From: DASRWT01 sp963748485
Lineage (GTDB): Bacteria > Methylomirabilota > Methylomirabilia > Rokubacteriales > CSP1-6
DNA: 64,000 nt
Assembly (NCBI GenBank): GCA_963748485.1
Contig: CAVVJF010000010.1
Coordinates: 116,511-180,510 of the forward strand
Direction of reading: 5' to 3'
Part shown: piece after piece, positions 8,737 to 17,473 of the stretch
How the letters are laid out: every line of letters begins with the position of its first letter
Position numbering within the stretch: position 1 is the first letter of the stretch
Notes under the pieces: generated by a model
Seen by the model: only the letters and a program-made list of their open reading frames with translations
Told to the model about the DNA's origin: nothing
The model's database searches: none
Program-made: the position numbers and the translations under genes

Positions 8737-9930
8737 TTAGGGCTGGCGGGTCGCGCCGGCCGCCAGCATTGCCCGGATCTCCTCGTCGGACAGCCCCGCC
8801 TCCTTGAGGATCTCCACGCTGTGCTCGCCGAGGCGCGGCTGGTGGCGGCGCACCTCGCCGGGGGTGCGGCTGTACGTCGTGGGGATGTCGGGCGTGCGGA
8901 GGGGGCCTTCCGTCGGGTGCGCGATGGTCTTCCAGAAGCCGGTGGCCTCGAGCTGCGGGTCGGTGAGGATGGACTCGAGGGTGTTGACCACGGTGGCGGG
9001 CACGTTGGCGGCGTCGAGGAGGCCGAGCCACTCCGCGTTGGTGCGGGTGGCCGCGATCTTTCCCAGCTCCTCGTAGAGCAGCTCGATGTGGGTGAGCCGC
9101 GAGGCGAGGGTGCCGAACCTCGGGTCGGCGAGCAGGTCCTCGCGGCCCGCCACGCGGAAGAACGTCTGCCAGTGCGCGTCGGTGTAGGGAATGATGGCGA
9201 GATAGCCGTCCTTGGTGGGAAAGGGGCGGCGCCACTTGTTGAGCACCCGCTTGTAGCCGGCGGTGTCGAGCGCGGGCAGAAACGTCTCGCCGTAGAGGTG
9301 CTCGACCATCATCCACGCCACCACCGTCTCGAACATGGGTACCTCGATGGCCTGCCCCTCGCCGGTGCGCGCCTTGTGGTAGAGCGCGGCGAGGAGGGCG
9401 TGGGCCACCGCCATCGAACTGGTCTTGTCGGCCACGATGGTGGGGAGGTAGCGCGGGTCGCCGACCAGGGGGGCCTGCAGCGACGCCAGCCCCGACGCCG
9501 CCTGGATGATGTCGTCGTAGACCGGCTTGTTCCCATAGGGGCCGGCGGCGCGGAAGCCGTAGGTGGCGCAGTAGACGATGCCGGGATTCAGCGCGCGGAC
9601 GCGCTCGTACTCGACCTGGAGCCGCGCCGCCGCCTGCGGCCGGAAGTTGTGCACGAACACGTCGGCGCCCTCGATGAGCCGCATCAAGGCCCGGTGGCCG
9701 ACCGCGTGCTTGAGGTCGAGCACGATGCTGCGCTTGTTGCGGTTGCAGGCGAGGTAGAAGGCCGCCATGTCGGGATTGCGGGTGGGGCCGAGCTTGCGCG
9801 TCGTGTCGCCCTCGGGCGGCTCGACCTTCACGACGTCGGCGCCGAGGTCGCCCAGCAGCTGCGTGGCGAGAGGGCCGAGCACGACGGTGGTGGCGTCGAC
9901 AATGCGAACGCCCTGGAGCGGGCCCGGCAA
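8737..9930 (-). CDS. CaiB/BaiF-family CoA-transferase
   Basis: A 397-residue class III CoA-transferase, which moves CoA between carboxylic acids. Typical features are GVRIVDATTVVLGPLATQLLGDLGADVVKVE at the N-terminus, NRNKRSIVLDLK, the YDDIIQAASG segment carrying the catalytic Asp, and GQAIEVPMFE. Only a TTG start at 9930 fits the family N-terminus; it lies two bases after the stop of the Rieske gene, implying translational coupling. With that oxygenase it probably handles CoA activation in breakdown of an aromatic or similar acid. Confidence 0.9.
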   Translation of the reverse strand: MPGPLQGVRIVDATTVVLGPLATQLLGDLGADVVKVEPPEGDTTRKLGPTRNPDMAAFYLACNRNKRSIVLDLKHAVGHRALMRLIEGADVFVHNFRPQAAARLQVEYERVRALNPGIVYCATYGFRAAGPYGNKPVYDDIIQAASGLASLQAPLVGDPRYLPTIVADKTSSMAVAHALLAALYHKARTGEGQAIEVPMFETVVAWMMVEHLYGETFLPALDTAGYKRVLNKWRRPFPTKDGYLAIIPYTDAHWQTFFRVAGREDLLADPRFGTLASRLTHIELLYEELGKIAATRTNAEWLGLLDAANVPATVVNTLESILTDPQLEATGFWKTIAHPTEGPLRTPDIPTTYSRTPGEVRRHQPRLGEHSVEILKEAGLSDEEIRAMLAAGATRQP

Positions 9931-9932
9931 CG

Positions 9933-11207
9933 CTAGACCGTCTGCTCGATCTGCGAGCCCGCGGGGAGGGCGGCCTCGCGCCAGTCGGCGTCGCGGGGCA
10001 GGACGGCCTCGGCGGCGGCGAGCGCGCCGTACGTGGGCTCGAGGCCCCGCGGGATGCCCCCGTCGGCGACCACCTTCACCGCCTCCAGCAGGAGCCGGCG
10101 CGCCTGGATGACGGCACGGTCGGCGGGGCCGAGATGCTCGCGGCTGCGGTCCACGATGGCGCCCATGCTCTCCTGGATCGCGCGGTCCTGCGTGTTGATA
10201 CCGTCGATGCCCGTGAAGCTCTCCGTCTTCTGGACCCGGCGGTCGAGAAGGTAGTTGTTCCCGCGGTTGCGCTTGGAGCGGAACGTGGCCTGGTCCACGT
10301 CGAGGGGGCCGTTGCCGAGCCGCCGCTCGAGGCGATCCTCGGCGGTCAGGGTTACGCCGTTGGTGCTGAATTCCCAGTTGTAGACCATCGTCTTCTCGTC
10401 GTCGATCGGCACCCAGCTGTGGCCGGCCATCAGGGGCACGCCGCTCTCCGAGCGCGAGGGGCGAATCTGATGGAAGGGCAGGATGAAGTGGTACGTCCGC
10501 ACGTGGAAGGTCGCCTCGTCGAGGGGGCGGATCCCGGCATAGCGATAGCCGTAGTCGGTGATGTCCAGCGCGAGCGTCGGCGGCTTGCCGCGGACGAACG
10601 GATTGTCGGGCTTGAAGCCGGGGCGCGCCGTGTTGGCGGTGAGGAGCCGGTGCAGGATGGGCGCATGCGAGGTGTCGATGCCGCCTTCCACACCCTGGAG
10701 CCAGCTCGTCTCCTGAATGACCTTCGACACGATCAGCTGCGCGGCGGGGATGCGCATCCAGGAGAAGGCGGGCGGCGCGGGCTTGCGCTCGGCGGGCCCG
10801 AGGTAGGCCCAGATGAGGCCGCCCATCTCGAGCGTCGGGTACGAGGTGATGAAGATCTTCTCCTTGAAGGAGTGGCCCTCGGGCTCGTTCATCATGTCCA
10901 CGCAGCGCCCCTCGACGTCGTACTTCCATCCGTGGTACACGCAGCGCAGCCCGCACTCTTCGTTGCGGCCGAAGAAGAGCGAGGCGCGGCGATGGGGGCA
11001 GAACTCGTCGAGCAGCCCCACGCGGCCGCTCGAGTCGCGGAACGCGATGAGGTCCTCGCCGAGGAGACGGACGCGCACGGGGGCGCCATCGGGCTCGGGT
11101 AGCTCCCGCGCGAGCAAGGCGGGCACCCAGTAGCGGCGCATCGTGGCGCCCATCGGAGACCCAGGGCCGACGCGGGTGAGAAGCTCGTTGTCCTCGCGTG
11201 AAAGCAT
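9933..11207 (-). CDS. Rieske non-haem iron oxygenase, phthalate 4,5-dioxygenase-like
   Basis: A 424-residue oxygenase alpha subunit. The Rieske [2Fe-2S] ligands are C70-x-H72 and C89-x2-H92, and the mononuclear iron site is suggested by E-G-G-I-D-T-S-H-A-P-I-L-H. Length and the conserved YWVPALLARELPEPDGAPVRV start resemble ring-hydroxylating oxygenases of the phthalate dioxygenase group. ATG 11207 is chosen for a strong AGGAGG upstream; the extension to 11240 lacks one. No ferredoxin or reductase gene is adjacent, so an electron donor must be encoded elsewhere. Divergent from the ABC importer at 11359. Confidence 0.9.
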   Translation of the reverse strand: MLSREDNELLTRVGPGSPMGATMRRYWVPALLARELPEPDGAPVRVRLLGEDLIAFRDSSGRVGLLDEFCPHRRASLFFGRNEECGLRCVYHGWKYDVEGRCVDMMNEPEGHSFKEKIFITSYPTLEMGGLIWAYLGPAERKPAPPAFSWMRIPAAQLIVSKVIQETSWLQGVEGGIDTSHAPILHRLLTANTARPGFKPDNPFVRGKPPTLALDITDYGYRYAGIRPLDEATFHVRTYHFILPFHQIRPSRSESGVPLMAGHSWVPIDDEKTMVYNWEFSTNGVTLTAEDRLERRLGNGPLDVDQATFRSKRNRGNNYLLDRRVQKTESFTGIDGINTQDRAIQESMGAIVDRSREHLGPADRAVIQARRLLLEAVKVVADGGIPRGLEPTYGALAAAEAVLPRDADWREAALPAGSQIEQTV

Positions 11208-11358
11208 CGTGCAACCCCTCCTTGACGGGCGGGAGGCCACGGCCGAGGCGCCACCGGCGCTGAGGGGAGTCTACCACCGATACCGGGTCGCCTTGCCTGT
11301 GCTACCCTCGTCGCACCGCGGCCGCGGAGCGGTCGTCATCGACCCCCAGGAGGAACGC

Positions 11359-12321
11359 ATGCGCACGTTACTCGTCGGTCTCCACGTCGCTCTCTTCACC
11401 CTCGGCGTCTTGCTCGCGGTACCGCCGGCGGCGTCGGCGCAGGACGTGATCCGCATCGGGTGTCCGACCAAGACCTACTTCCCCACCATTCTCGCCACGG
11501 TGGCCAAGGAAAAGGGCCTGTTCGAGAAGGAGGGCCTCAAGGCCGAGATCACGGTCTACCGCGGGGGCGCCGAGACGTTCGAGGCGATCGCGGCGGGCTC
11601 CGCCGACCTCGGCACGGTGGCGGTTCCGCTCATCGCCACGTCGCGGAAGCGCGGCGTGCTGACCAAGATCGTCGGCGGGTCCGGCGACGAGTGGTCGGGC
11701 TGGATCCTCGGCGTGAAGTCCGACTCCCCAACCCGGTCGGCGAAGGAGCTCGATGGGAAGAAGGTGGGCATCACCTCGGCGGGCTCCGGCACCGACACCC
11801 TCGCGCTGTGGGCGCAGAGCGAGCACAAGGTGACGTTCTCGCGCATCGCCGTGGGCGGCGGCGGGCTGGTGCCGAATCTGCTGAACGGCAATCTCGCCGC
11901 GGCGGTGATCTACTCGCCGCTCAGCTATCAGGTGGTCTCCGAGGGCAAGGTGCGCGTGCTGACCGACTTCGCGACCGCCATGCCGCCCAACCTGATCGGC
12001 GGCTGGACGGCGACGGACAAGAACCTGACCGAGCGGCGCGCCTTCATCCAGAAGGGGTTGAACGCCCTCTACGGCGCCCTCGAGTACATGCGGGCCAACC
12101 CGGACTACGCCATCAAGACCATCGCCGCCAACAACGAGCTCTCGCCCGAGATCGCGAAGATGGAGCTCGAGCGTACGTTCCTGCGGCTCTCGCGCGACGG
12201 CCAGACCAAGCTCTCCTCGGTGGAGAAGGCGCTCGAGCTGGCGGCGGCGAGCGGCGTGAAGGACATGGCGCCTGCCGCCGAGCTCTTCCAGAACGTGCCC
12301 ATCGCCCCGACCAAGCCGTAG
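11359..12321 (+). CDS. NitT/TauT-type ABC transporter substrate-binding protein
   Basis: A 320-residue periplasmic binding protein of the NMT1/SsuA-like group. The signal peptide runs from MRTLLVG to PPAASA with a likely cut near residue 27. The mature part has LATVAKEKGLFEKEGL, the family's first helix, and the GSADLGTVAVP and KVGITSAGSGTD segments. It captures a small organic ligand for the permease pair encoded just downstream (10-base gap). AGGAGG lies 6 bases before ATG 11359. Ligand unknown; the neighbouring Rieske and CoA-transferase genes hint at an aromatic acid. Confidence 0.9.
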   Translation: MRTLLVGLHVALFTLGVLLAVPPAASAQDVIRIGCPTKTYFPTILATVAKEKGLFEKEGLKAEITVYRGGAETFEAIAAGSADLGTVAVPLIATSRKRGVLTKIVGGSGDEWSGWILGVKSDSPTRSAKELDGKKVGITSAGSGTDTLALWAQSEHKVTFSRIAVGGGGLVPNLLNGNLAAAVIYSPLSYQVVSEGKVRVLTDFATAMPPNLIGGWTATDKNLTERRAFIQKGLNALYGALEYMRANPDYAIKTIAANNELSPEIAKMELERTFLRLSRDGQTKLSSVEKALELAAASGVKDMAPAAELFQNVPIAPTKP

Positions 12322-12331
12322 CGGCGCGGCG

Positions 12332-13087
12332 ATGCGGCGGCACGAGCGGCTGATCGTCGCCGCCGTCGTCCTCGGCGCATTGCTCCTCTGGGAAGGGCTC
12401 GTGCGGGGCGGACGCCTGGACGCGAGCCTGGCCCCCGCGCCGAGCACCATCGTCGAGGCCCTGCTGCGCCTGGTGGGGCGGCCGGAGGTGCTGACCAGCC
12501 TCTGGGTGACGGGGTGGGAGGTGCTGGCCGCCTTCCTCGTTGCCGCGCCGGTCGGGCTCTTCATCGGCTTCACCCTCGCCGAGGTGCCCGCCCTCGGCGC
12601 GCTGTTCCGGCCGCTGATCAACTTCCTCTTCGGGGTGCCGAAGTCGATCTTCCTGCCGGTGTTCATCCTGGTGTTCGGGGTGAGCATTCCGCAGAAGATC
12701 GCCTTCGGCGTGTTCACCACGCTGTTCGTGGTGATCATGGGGGGGATCGCGGCCGTGGAGTCAGTGCCGCGCGAGCTCGTCACGGTGAGCCGCGTGTATG
12801 GCGCCACCCGGCTCCAGGTCATCCGCGAGATCTACCTGCCCGCGATGGCGCCGATCCTCCTCGAATCGGCCCGCCTCGGCATGATCTTCAACATCACCGC
12901 GGTGCTGCTATGCGAGATCTACGGGGCCCGCGACGGCATCGGGTACCGGATCGCCGCGTGGGGCGAGAATCTCCAGATGCCGCAGCTCTACGCGGCGCTG
13001 GTGATCGTGGCGGCGGGGGCAGTGGCCGTCAACGAGGCTCTCCGCGCGGCGGAAGCCCGCCTCGGGTTCTGGAGGCGCCTCGGGTGA
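12332..13087 (+). CDS. ABC transporter permease (NitT/TauT type), first
   Basis: A 251-residue inner-membrane permease with about six hydrophobic helices and the EAA-type cytoplasmic loop (VSRVYGATRLQVIREIYLPAMAPIL) that docks the ATPase. It pairs with the second permease at 13857; encoding two different permeases around one ATPase gene suggests a heterodimeric channel. The stop overlaps the GTG start of the ATPase gene (GTGA), so the two are translationally coupled. Confidence 0.9.
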   Translation: MRRHERLIVAAVVLGALLLWEGLVRGGRLDASLAPAPSTIVEALLRLVGRPEVLTSLWVTGWEVLAAFLVAAPVGLFIGFTLAEVPALGALFRPLINFLFGVPKSIFLPVFILVFGVSIPQKIAFGVFTTLFVVIMGGIAAVESVPRELVTVSRVYGATRLQVIREIYLPAMAPILLESARLGMIFNITAVLLCEIYGARDGIGYRIAAWGENLQMPQLYAALVIVAAGAVAVNEALRAAEARLGFWRRLG

Positions 13088-13860
13088 CGCGGCCGGCGCT
13101 GGTCTCGCTGCGGGGGGTCACGCATCGATTCGGCACGGACGGCGCCGGCCTGCTCGCGCTCGCCGAGGTGGACCTCGAGGTGCCGGACGGTCAGTTCGTG
13201 GCGGTGGTGGGGCCGAGCGGGTGCGGGAAGTCCACGCTGCTCTCGCTGGTGGCCGGCCTGCGCGAGCCCTCCGGCGGCGGCGTGTGGTGCGACGGGGAGC
13301 GAATCACCGCGCCGATGCCCCGCAAGGTGGGCATGGTGTTCCAGGAGGCGAATCTCCTGCCCTGGCTGTCCGCCATCGACAACGTCGCCTTCCCCTTGAA
13401 ACTACGTGGGATCCCCAAGGCGGAGCGGCGCGCGGGAGCCGCGCGCATGCTCACGCTGACCGGGCTGGCCGGCTTCGAAGACAAGCTGCCCCATCAGCTC
13501 TCGGGCGGCATGAAGCAGCGGGTGGCGATCGCCCGCGGCCTCGTTCAGGATCCGGCGGTGCTGCTCATGGACGAGCCGTTCGCGTCGCTCGACGAGCAGA
13601 CGCGCATGCTGCTGGGCGACGAGCTGCTCCGGATCTGGTCCGAGACGCGCAAGACGGTGATCTTCGTCACGCACAGCCTGAACGAGGCGGTGTACCTCGC
13701 CGACCGCGTCGTGGTGCTGAGCTCGCGGCCGGGCCGCATCGTCGACGACGTCACCGTGGATCTGCCCCGGCCCCGGAGCTTCGCGATGACATCGACGGAG
13801 CGCTTCGGCGTTCTGAAGGACCGGATCTGGCAGCACATCCGCAACGCGGCGCGCGGATGA
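13084..13860 (+). CDS. ABC transporter ATP-binding protein (NitT/TauT type)
   Basis: A 258-residue ATPase with all expected motifs: Walker A GPSGCGKST, Q-loop FQEANLLPW, signature LSGGMKQR, Walker B VLLMDEPF and switch His in VTHSLNEA. It powers import through the two flanking permeases. It starts at GTG 13084, which overlaps the preceding stop as GTGA, and its own stop overlaps the next start as ATGA. Length and motif order match the SsuB/TauB group. Confidence 0.93.
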   Translation: MTRPALVSLRGVTHRFGTDGAGLLALAEVDLEVPDGQFVAVVGPSGCGKSTLLSLVAGLREPSGGGVWCDGERITAPMPRKVGMVFQEANLLPWLSAIDNVAFPLKLRGIPKAERRAGAARMLTLTGLAGFEDKLPHQLSGGMKQRVAIARGLVQDPAVLLMDEPFASLDEQTRMLLGDELLRIWSETRKTVIFVTHSLNEAVYLADRVVVLSSRPGRIVDDVTVDLPRPRSFAMTSTERFGVLKDRIWQHIRNAARG

Positions 13861-14597
13861 TCCGCCTCGGCCAGGTCGTCCTCTACCTGGGAATACTCGC
13901 CGCGTGGGAGATCTTGCCCCGCGCGGGCGTGGTGCCCCGGCTCTTCGTGCCGCCGCTCAGCGAGGCGCTCGGCGTCCTTGCCACCGACCGGCGGGAGTAC
14001 TTCGGCAGTCTCCCGACGACGGTGGGAGAGATCCTCGCCGGCTACGCGCTCGCCTGCGGCGGCGGCATTCTGGCGGGCCAGCTCATTGCCGCCTCGCCCG
14101 CCGCCAGACGAATGATCTTGCCGCTCATCCGAGGCGCCTATGCGGTGCCGCTGGTGGTGCTCTATCCCGTGATGATGGTGTGGTTCGGCCTGGGCCCGGA
14201 GTCCAAGATCGCCTTCGCCGCCATCTATGCCTTCATCCCCACGATGCTGACGGCGGTGGCGGGTGTCACCGCGCTCAGCCCCGCCCTCGGGGAGACGGCC
14301 CGGGCGTACGGCGCGACCCGGATCCAGCAGATCCTCTACATCACCATACCCGCGAGCCTGCCGTCCAGCGTCGCCGCCTTGCGGCTCGGCGGCGCCCTGG
14401 TCATCGTGGGCGTGATCGTGGCCGAGATGCTGGGGGCGGCGGAGGGGCTCGGGTTCCTCATCACCCGTCAGCGAACCATGCTGAACAGCCCTGGGGTCTA
14501 CGCGGGCATCATTCTGGTACTGGCGATGACGGGCGTGCACGAGCTGCTGCTGCGCCGGCTGGAGCGGCGGGTGGCGGCGTTCCGGGACACGCAGTGA
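13857..14597 (+). CDS. ABC transporter permease (NitT/TauT type), second
   Basis: A 246-residue permease with about six hydrophobic segments and an EAA-loop (ETARAYGATRIQQILYITIPASLPS). It overlaps the ATPase gene by four bases (ATGA) and completes the binding protein-permease-ATPase-permease operon. It is clearly different in sequence from the first permease, so this is not a recent duplication. Transported ligand not deducible. Confidence 0.9.
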   Translation: MIRLGQVVLYLGILAAWEILPRAGVVPRLFVPPLSEALGVLATDRREYFGSLPTTVGEILAGYALACGGGILAGQLIAASPAARRMILPLIRGAYAVPLVVLYPVMMVWFGLGPESKIAFAAIYAFIPTMLTAVAGVTALSPALGETARAYGATRIQQILYITIPASLPSSVAALRLGGALVIVGVIVAEMLGAAEGLGFLITRQRTMLNSPGVYAGIILVLAMTGVHELLLRRLERRVAAFRDTQ

Positions 14598-14608
14598 GGA
14601 GAGTCACC

Positions 14609-15640
14609 ATGGCATTACACGCGCTCGCGACGACGGTAGTGGGGAGTTATCCGCAACCCGATTGGCTGGTCGATCGGCAGATGCTGTCCGGGGGAGTGCC
14701 CCGGACGCGGCTCACGGCGATCTGGCGCGTGCCGGAGCCGCTCCTCGAGCAGGCCCAGGACGACGCCACCATCGTGGCCATCCGGGAGATCGAGCGCGCG
14801 GGCATCGACATCGTCACCGACGGCGAGATCCGGCGCGAGAGCTACTCGAACCGGCTCGCGACCGCCCTCGACGGGGTGGACGCCGACAATCCCGCCGTGA
14901 TCCGCGACGCGCGGGGAAACGAGACGCGGGTGCCGCGCGTGGTGGGTCGCGTCCGCCGCGTCCGCGCTGTCGAGGTGCGCGACATGCAGTTCCTCCGCCG
15001 CTACACCGACCGCACGGCGAAGATCACGCTGCCCGGGCCATTCACGATGGCGCAGCAGGCGCAGGACGAGTTCTACCGCGACCGCGAGGAGATGACGATG
15101 GACTTCGCCGCGGCGGTGAACGCGGAGGCGCGCGAGCTGGAGGCGGCGGGAGCGGACGTGATTCAGCTCGACGAGCCGTGGCTCCGCAACGATCCCGAGG
15201 CGGCGGCGCGCTACGCGGTGCCGGCGATCAACCGCGCCCTGGAGGGGATCCGGGTGCCCACCGCCGTGCACCTCTGCTTCGGCTACGCGGCGGTGGTGAA
15301 GCAGCAGAAGCCGACGGGCTACGCGTTCCTGCCGCAGCTGGCCGACTCGATCGCCGGGCAGATCTCCATCGAGGCGGCGCAGCCGAGGCTCGACCTCGGC
15401 ATCCTGAAGGAGCTGGCGCCCAAGACGGTGATCCTGGGTGTGATCGACCTCGCCGATCCCGCGGTGGAGACGGCCGAGCAGGTGGCGGGGCGCATCCGCG
15501 CCGCGCTTCGCCACGTGCCGGCGGAGCGGCTCATCCCGGCGCCCGACTGCGGGATGAAGTATCTGCCGCGCGAGACCGCGTTCGGCAAGCTCCAGGCGCT
15601 CGCGGACGGCGCGCGCCTGGTCCGGGCCGAGATCGGCTAG
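14609..15640 (+). CDS. MetE-like (cobalamin-independent methionine synthase C-terminal family) protein
   Basis: A 343-residue TIM-barrel protein of the UROD/MetE-like superfamily. It keeps the zinc/thiol-activating ligands typical of thiol alkyl-transferases: H-x-C in VHLCFG and a later Cys in APDCGMKYLPRE. It is about half the length of true MetE and lacks the N-terminal half, like many stand-alone members that use other thiols or methyl donors. It follows the ABC permease by 11 bases with GAGGAG upstream, so it is probably in the same operon and may act on the imported compound. The stop is shared as CTAG with the convergent aminotransferase gene. Confidence 0.85.
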   Translation: MALHALATTVVGSYPQPDWLVDRQMLSGGVPRTRLTAIWRVPEPLLEQAQDDATIVAIREIERAGIDIVTDGEIRRESYSNRLATALDGVDADNPAVIRDARGNETRVPRVVGRVRRVRAVEVRDMQFLRRYTDRTAKITLPGPFTMAQQAQDEFYRDREEMTMDFAAAVNAEARELEAAGADVIQLDEPWLRNDPEAAARYAVPAINRALEGIRVPTAVHLCFGYAAVVKQQKPTGYAFLPQLADSIAGQISIEAAQPRLDLGILKELAPKTVILGVIDLADPAVETAEQVAGRIRAALRHVPAERLIPAPDCGMKYLPRETAFGKLQALADGARLVRAEIG

Positions 15641-16821
15641 GGGCGGACTTCGCGCCCCAGGTACTCCACCGCCCGCTGCACGCCGCCCGCCCCGTGGGGG
15701 GTGCCGAGCGCGCCGAGGCCCATCTCGACGGCCCCCAGCGTGCCGATCAGCATGGGCGCGTTGACGTGGCCCATGTGGGCGATGCGAAACGCCCGGCCGT
15801 TGAAGCCGCCGATACCCACGCCCAGGACCACGCCGCACCGATGACGACAGTAGTCGAGGAGCGGCTGGGGATTGCGGTCGGGCATCAGCACGCAGGTGAT
15901 GGAGTTCGCGCGCTCGGCGGGCTGGGAGGCGTTGATGGCGAGCGCGCCGCTCTCCGCCCAGCGACCGACGGCCTGGCGCGCCGCCTCCGCGAGCAGGGCG
16001 TGACGTCGCGCCGCCGCCTCGAGCCCCTCCGCGAGCAGCATGTCGAGCGCCTTGCGCAGCGCGAAGAGCAGGTGCTGCGGCGGCGTGCCGCCGTACTTCT
16101 GGTAGTGGGCCGCGCCCTGACGGAATGTCCAGTCCCAGTAGCGCGTGCGGAGATCGGCCTTCTGGTGCACGGTGTGGGCGCGCTCGTTGCCGGCGACGAA
16201 GGCCAGCCCGGGCGGCGTCATGAGGCCCTTCTGCGAGCCGGCCATGGCGACGTCGACGCCCCAGGCGTCCATCTCGAAGGGCATGCAGCCGAGTGAGGCC
16301 ACCGCGTCGACGAGCAGCAGCGCGGGATGCCGGGCCGCGTCGATCGCCTGGCGAATGGCCGCGATGTCATTGGCCACGCCGGAGGCGGTATCGATCTGGA
16401 CGACCAGGATGGCCTTGATCTCATGGCTCGTGTCGGCCTCGAGGCGCTGGGTGACCGCGGCCGGGCTGACCGCGCGCCGCGGGTCGCCCTTGAGCACCTC
16501 GACCTTGACGCCCATCATCTGCGCCATCTCGCCCCAGCCCACGGCGAAGAGGCCGCTTTCCAGGACGAGCACCGTCTCGCCGCGGGAGAGCACATTGCTC
16601 AGCGCGGCTTCCCAGCCCCCATGCCCATTGGCGGCGTAGATGTAGGTGCGGCCGGCCGTCCGGAAGACCTTGGGCAGGTCCTCGTGGAGCGAGTGGGTGA
16701 GGCCGAGCATTTCGCCGGAGTAGATGTCGATGGCGGGACGCTGCATGGCGGCCACGACCGCGTCGGGAATATTGGTGGGCCCGGGAATGCTGAGGAACTC
16801 GCGACCGTTGGCGACTGTCAT
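15637..16821 (-). CDS. Class V aminotransferase (alanine/serine-glyoxylate type)
   Basis: A 394-residue PLP enzyme of the alanine-glyoxylate/serine-glyoxylate aminotransferase group. FLSIPGPTNIPDAVVAAM opens the protein; LLVDAVASLG holds the PLP-ring Asp and GSQKGLMTPPGL the Schiff-base Lys. It would move an amino group between small amino acids and glyoxylate or pyruvate. Start ATG 16821 is chosen because family alignment begins there; the open frame extends to 16905. It lies last in the minus-strand TRAP operon region, 120 bases after the cupin gene, with a hairpin between. Confidence 0.88.
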   Translation of the reverse strand: MTVANGREFLSIPGPTNIPDAVVAAMQRPAIDIYSGEMLGLTHSLHEDLPKVFRTAGRTYIYAANGHGGWEAALSNVLSRGETVLVLESGLFAVGWGEMAQMMGVKVEVLKGDPRRAVSPAAVTQRLEADTSHEIKAILVVQIDTASGVANDIAAIRQAIDAARHPALLLVDAVASLGCMPFEMDAWGVDVAMAGSQKGLMTPPGLAFVAGNERAHTVHQKADLRTRYWDWTFRQGAAHYQKYGGTPPQHLLFALRKALDMLLAEGLEAAARRHALLAEAARQAVGRWAESGALAINASQPAERANSITCVLMPDRNPQPLLDYCRHRCGVVLGVGIGGFNGRAFRIAHMGHVNAPMLIGTLGAVEMGLGALGTPHGAGGVQRAVEYLGREVRP

Positions 16822-16895
16822 GTCGGCCTCGTCTCGGGAAGTGGATAGGCAGCCACTCTCCACTGTCGCACGAACGGGGCCGGAGGAGAAGTCTC

Positions 16896-16916
16896 CGGGC
16901 CGCACCGGGCGGCCCG
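16896..16916 (-). terminator. GC-rich hairpin between cupin and aminotransferase genes
   Basis: An 8-bp perfect stem (16896-16903 with 16909-16916) and a 5-base loop lie in the 120-base gap after the cupin stop, in the transcript direction of the minus-strand genes. There is no long U-run, so it could be a partial terminator or mRNA-stabilising hairpin that sets lower expression of the aminotransferase. Confidence 0.4.
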
Positions 16917-16941
16917 TTGTCGGGTCGCCCGGCGCCAGGGA

Positions 16942-17412
16942 CTACTTCTTGCGGGGGTCGTCCTCCGGATTCACGTAGGTGACCGTCCATGGACCGACGC
17001 CGTGGACCTGAACGACGGTCTCTTCCTGCGTCCACGCGAAGTGACGCATGCCGACCTGCATGATCGCCACGCTGCCCGGCCCTAGCGCCCGCGTCGCCTT
17101 GGCGTCGAGCTTGTCCCCCATGCCGAGGTTGAACGTGCCGCTCATCACGGTGACGTGCTCGATCCCGGTATGGAAGTGCGCGGGGATCTTGTAGTTGGCG
17201 GGCAGGCGGAGGCGGATCATGAAGGGCTTGGCCTCGTTCATCGGCCCTTCGATCAGGGCGAGCTTGGCGCCGGGCGGCAACGAGGGGACGTCGGTCCACT
17301 TGAGCTCGTCCGGCGTCACCATCATGTGATCGTGAGCCTGAGGCGTCGCGGAGGCGGGTGCGAGCGCGACGAGCGCGAACAGTACTACCGCAACTTTGAC
17401 CAGCTGTGTCAT
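16942..17412 (-). CDS. Exported cupin-domain protein
   Basis: A 156-residue single-cupin protein with a signal peptide (MTQLVKVAVVLFALVALAPASA). The metal-binding histidines appear in AHFHTGIEHVTVMSG and again in MRHFAWT, so it probably binds a metal in the periplasm. ATG 17412 has AGGAGAG upstream. It is 61 bases downstream of the nitroreductase. No enzymatic role can be assigned; relatives are annotated only as cupin proteins. Confidence 0.82.
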   Translation of the reverse strand: MTQLVKVAVVLFALVALAPASATPQAHDHMMVTPDELKWTDVPSLPPGAKLALIEGPMNEAKPFMIRLRLPANYKIPAHFHTGIEHVTVMSGTFNLGMGDKLDAKATRALGPGSVAIMQVGMRHFAWTQEETVVQVHGVGPWTVTYVNPEDDPRKK

Positions 17413-17473
17413 GTCGTATTCTCTCCTGTCATTGTGGATGTGGGTTGCTGAGACCATCTCATATGGCGCGCCC

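Noticed and set aside
8737..11277. A single 846-codon minus-strand frame covering both the Rieske and CoA-transferase genes
   Set aside because: Its first two thirds are a shifted shadow of the Rieske gene with low-complexity Arg/Pro/Ala composition; the real genes are at 9933-11207 and 8737-9930.
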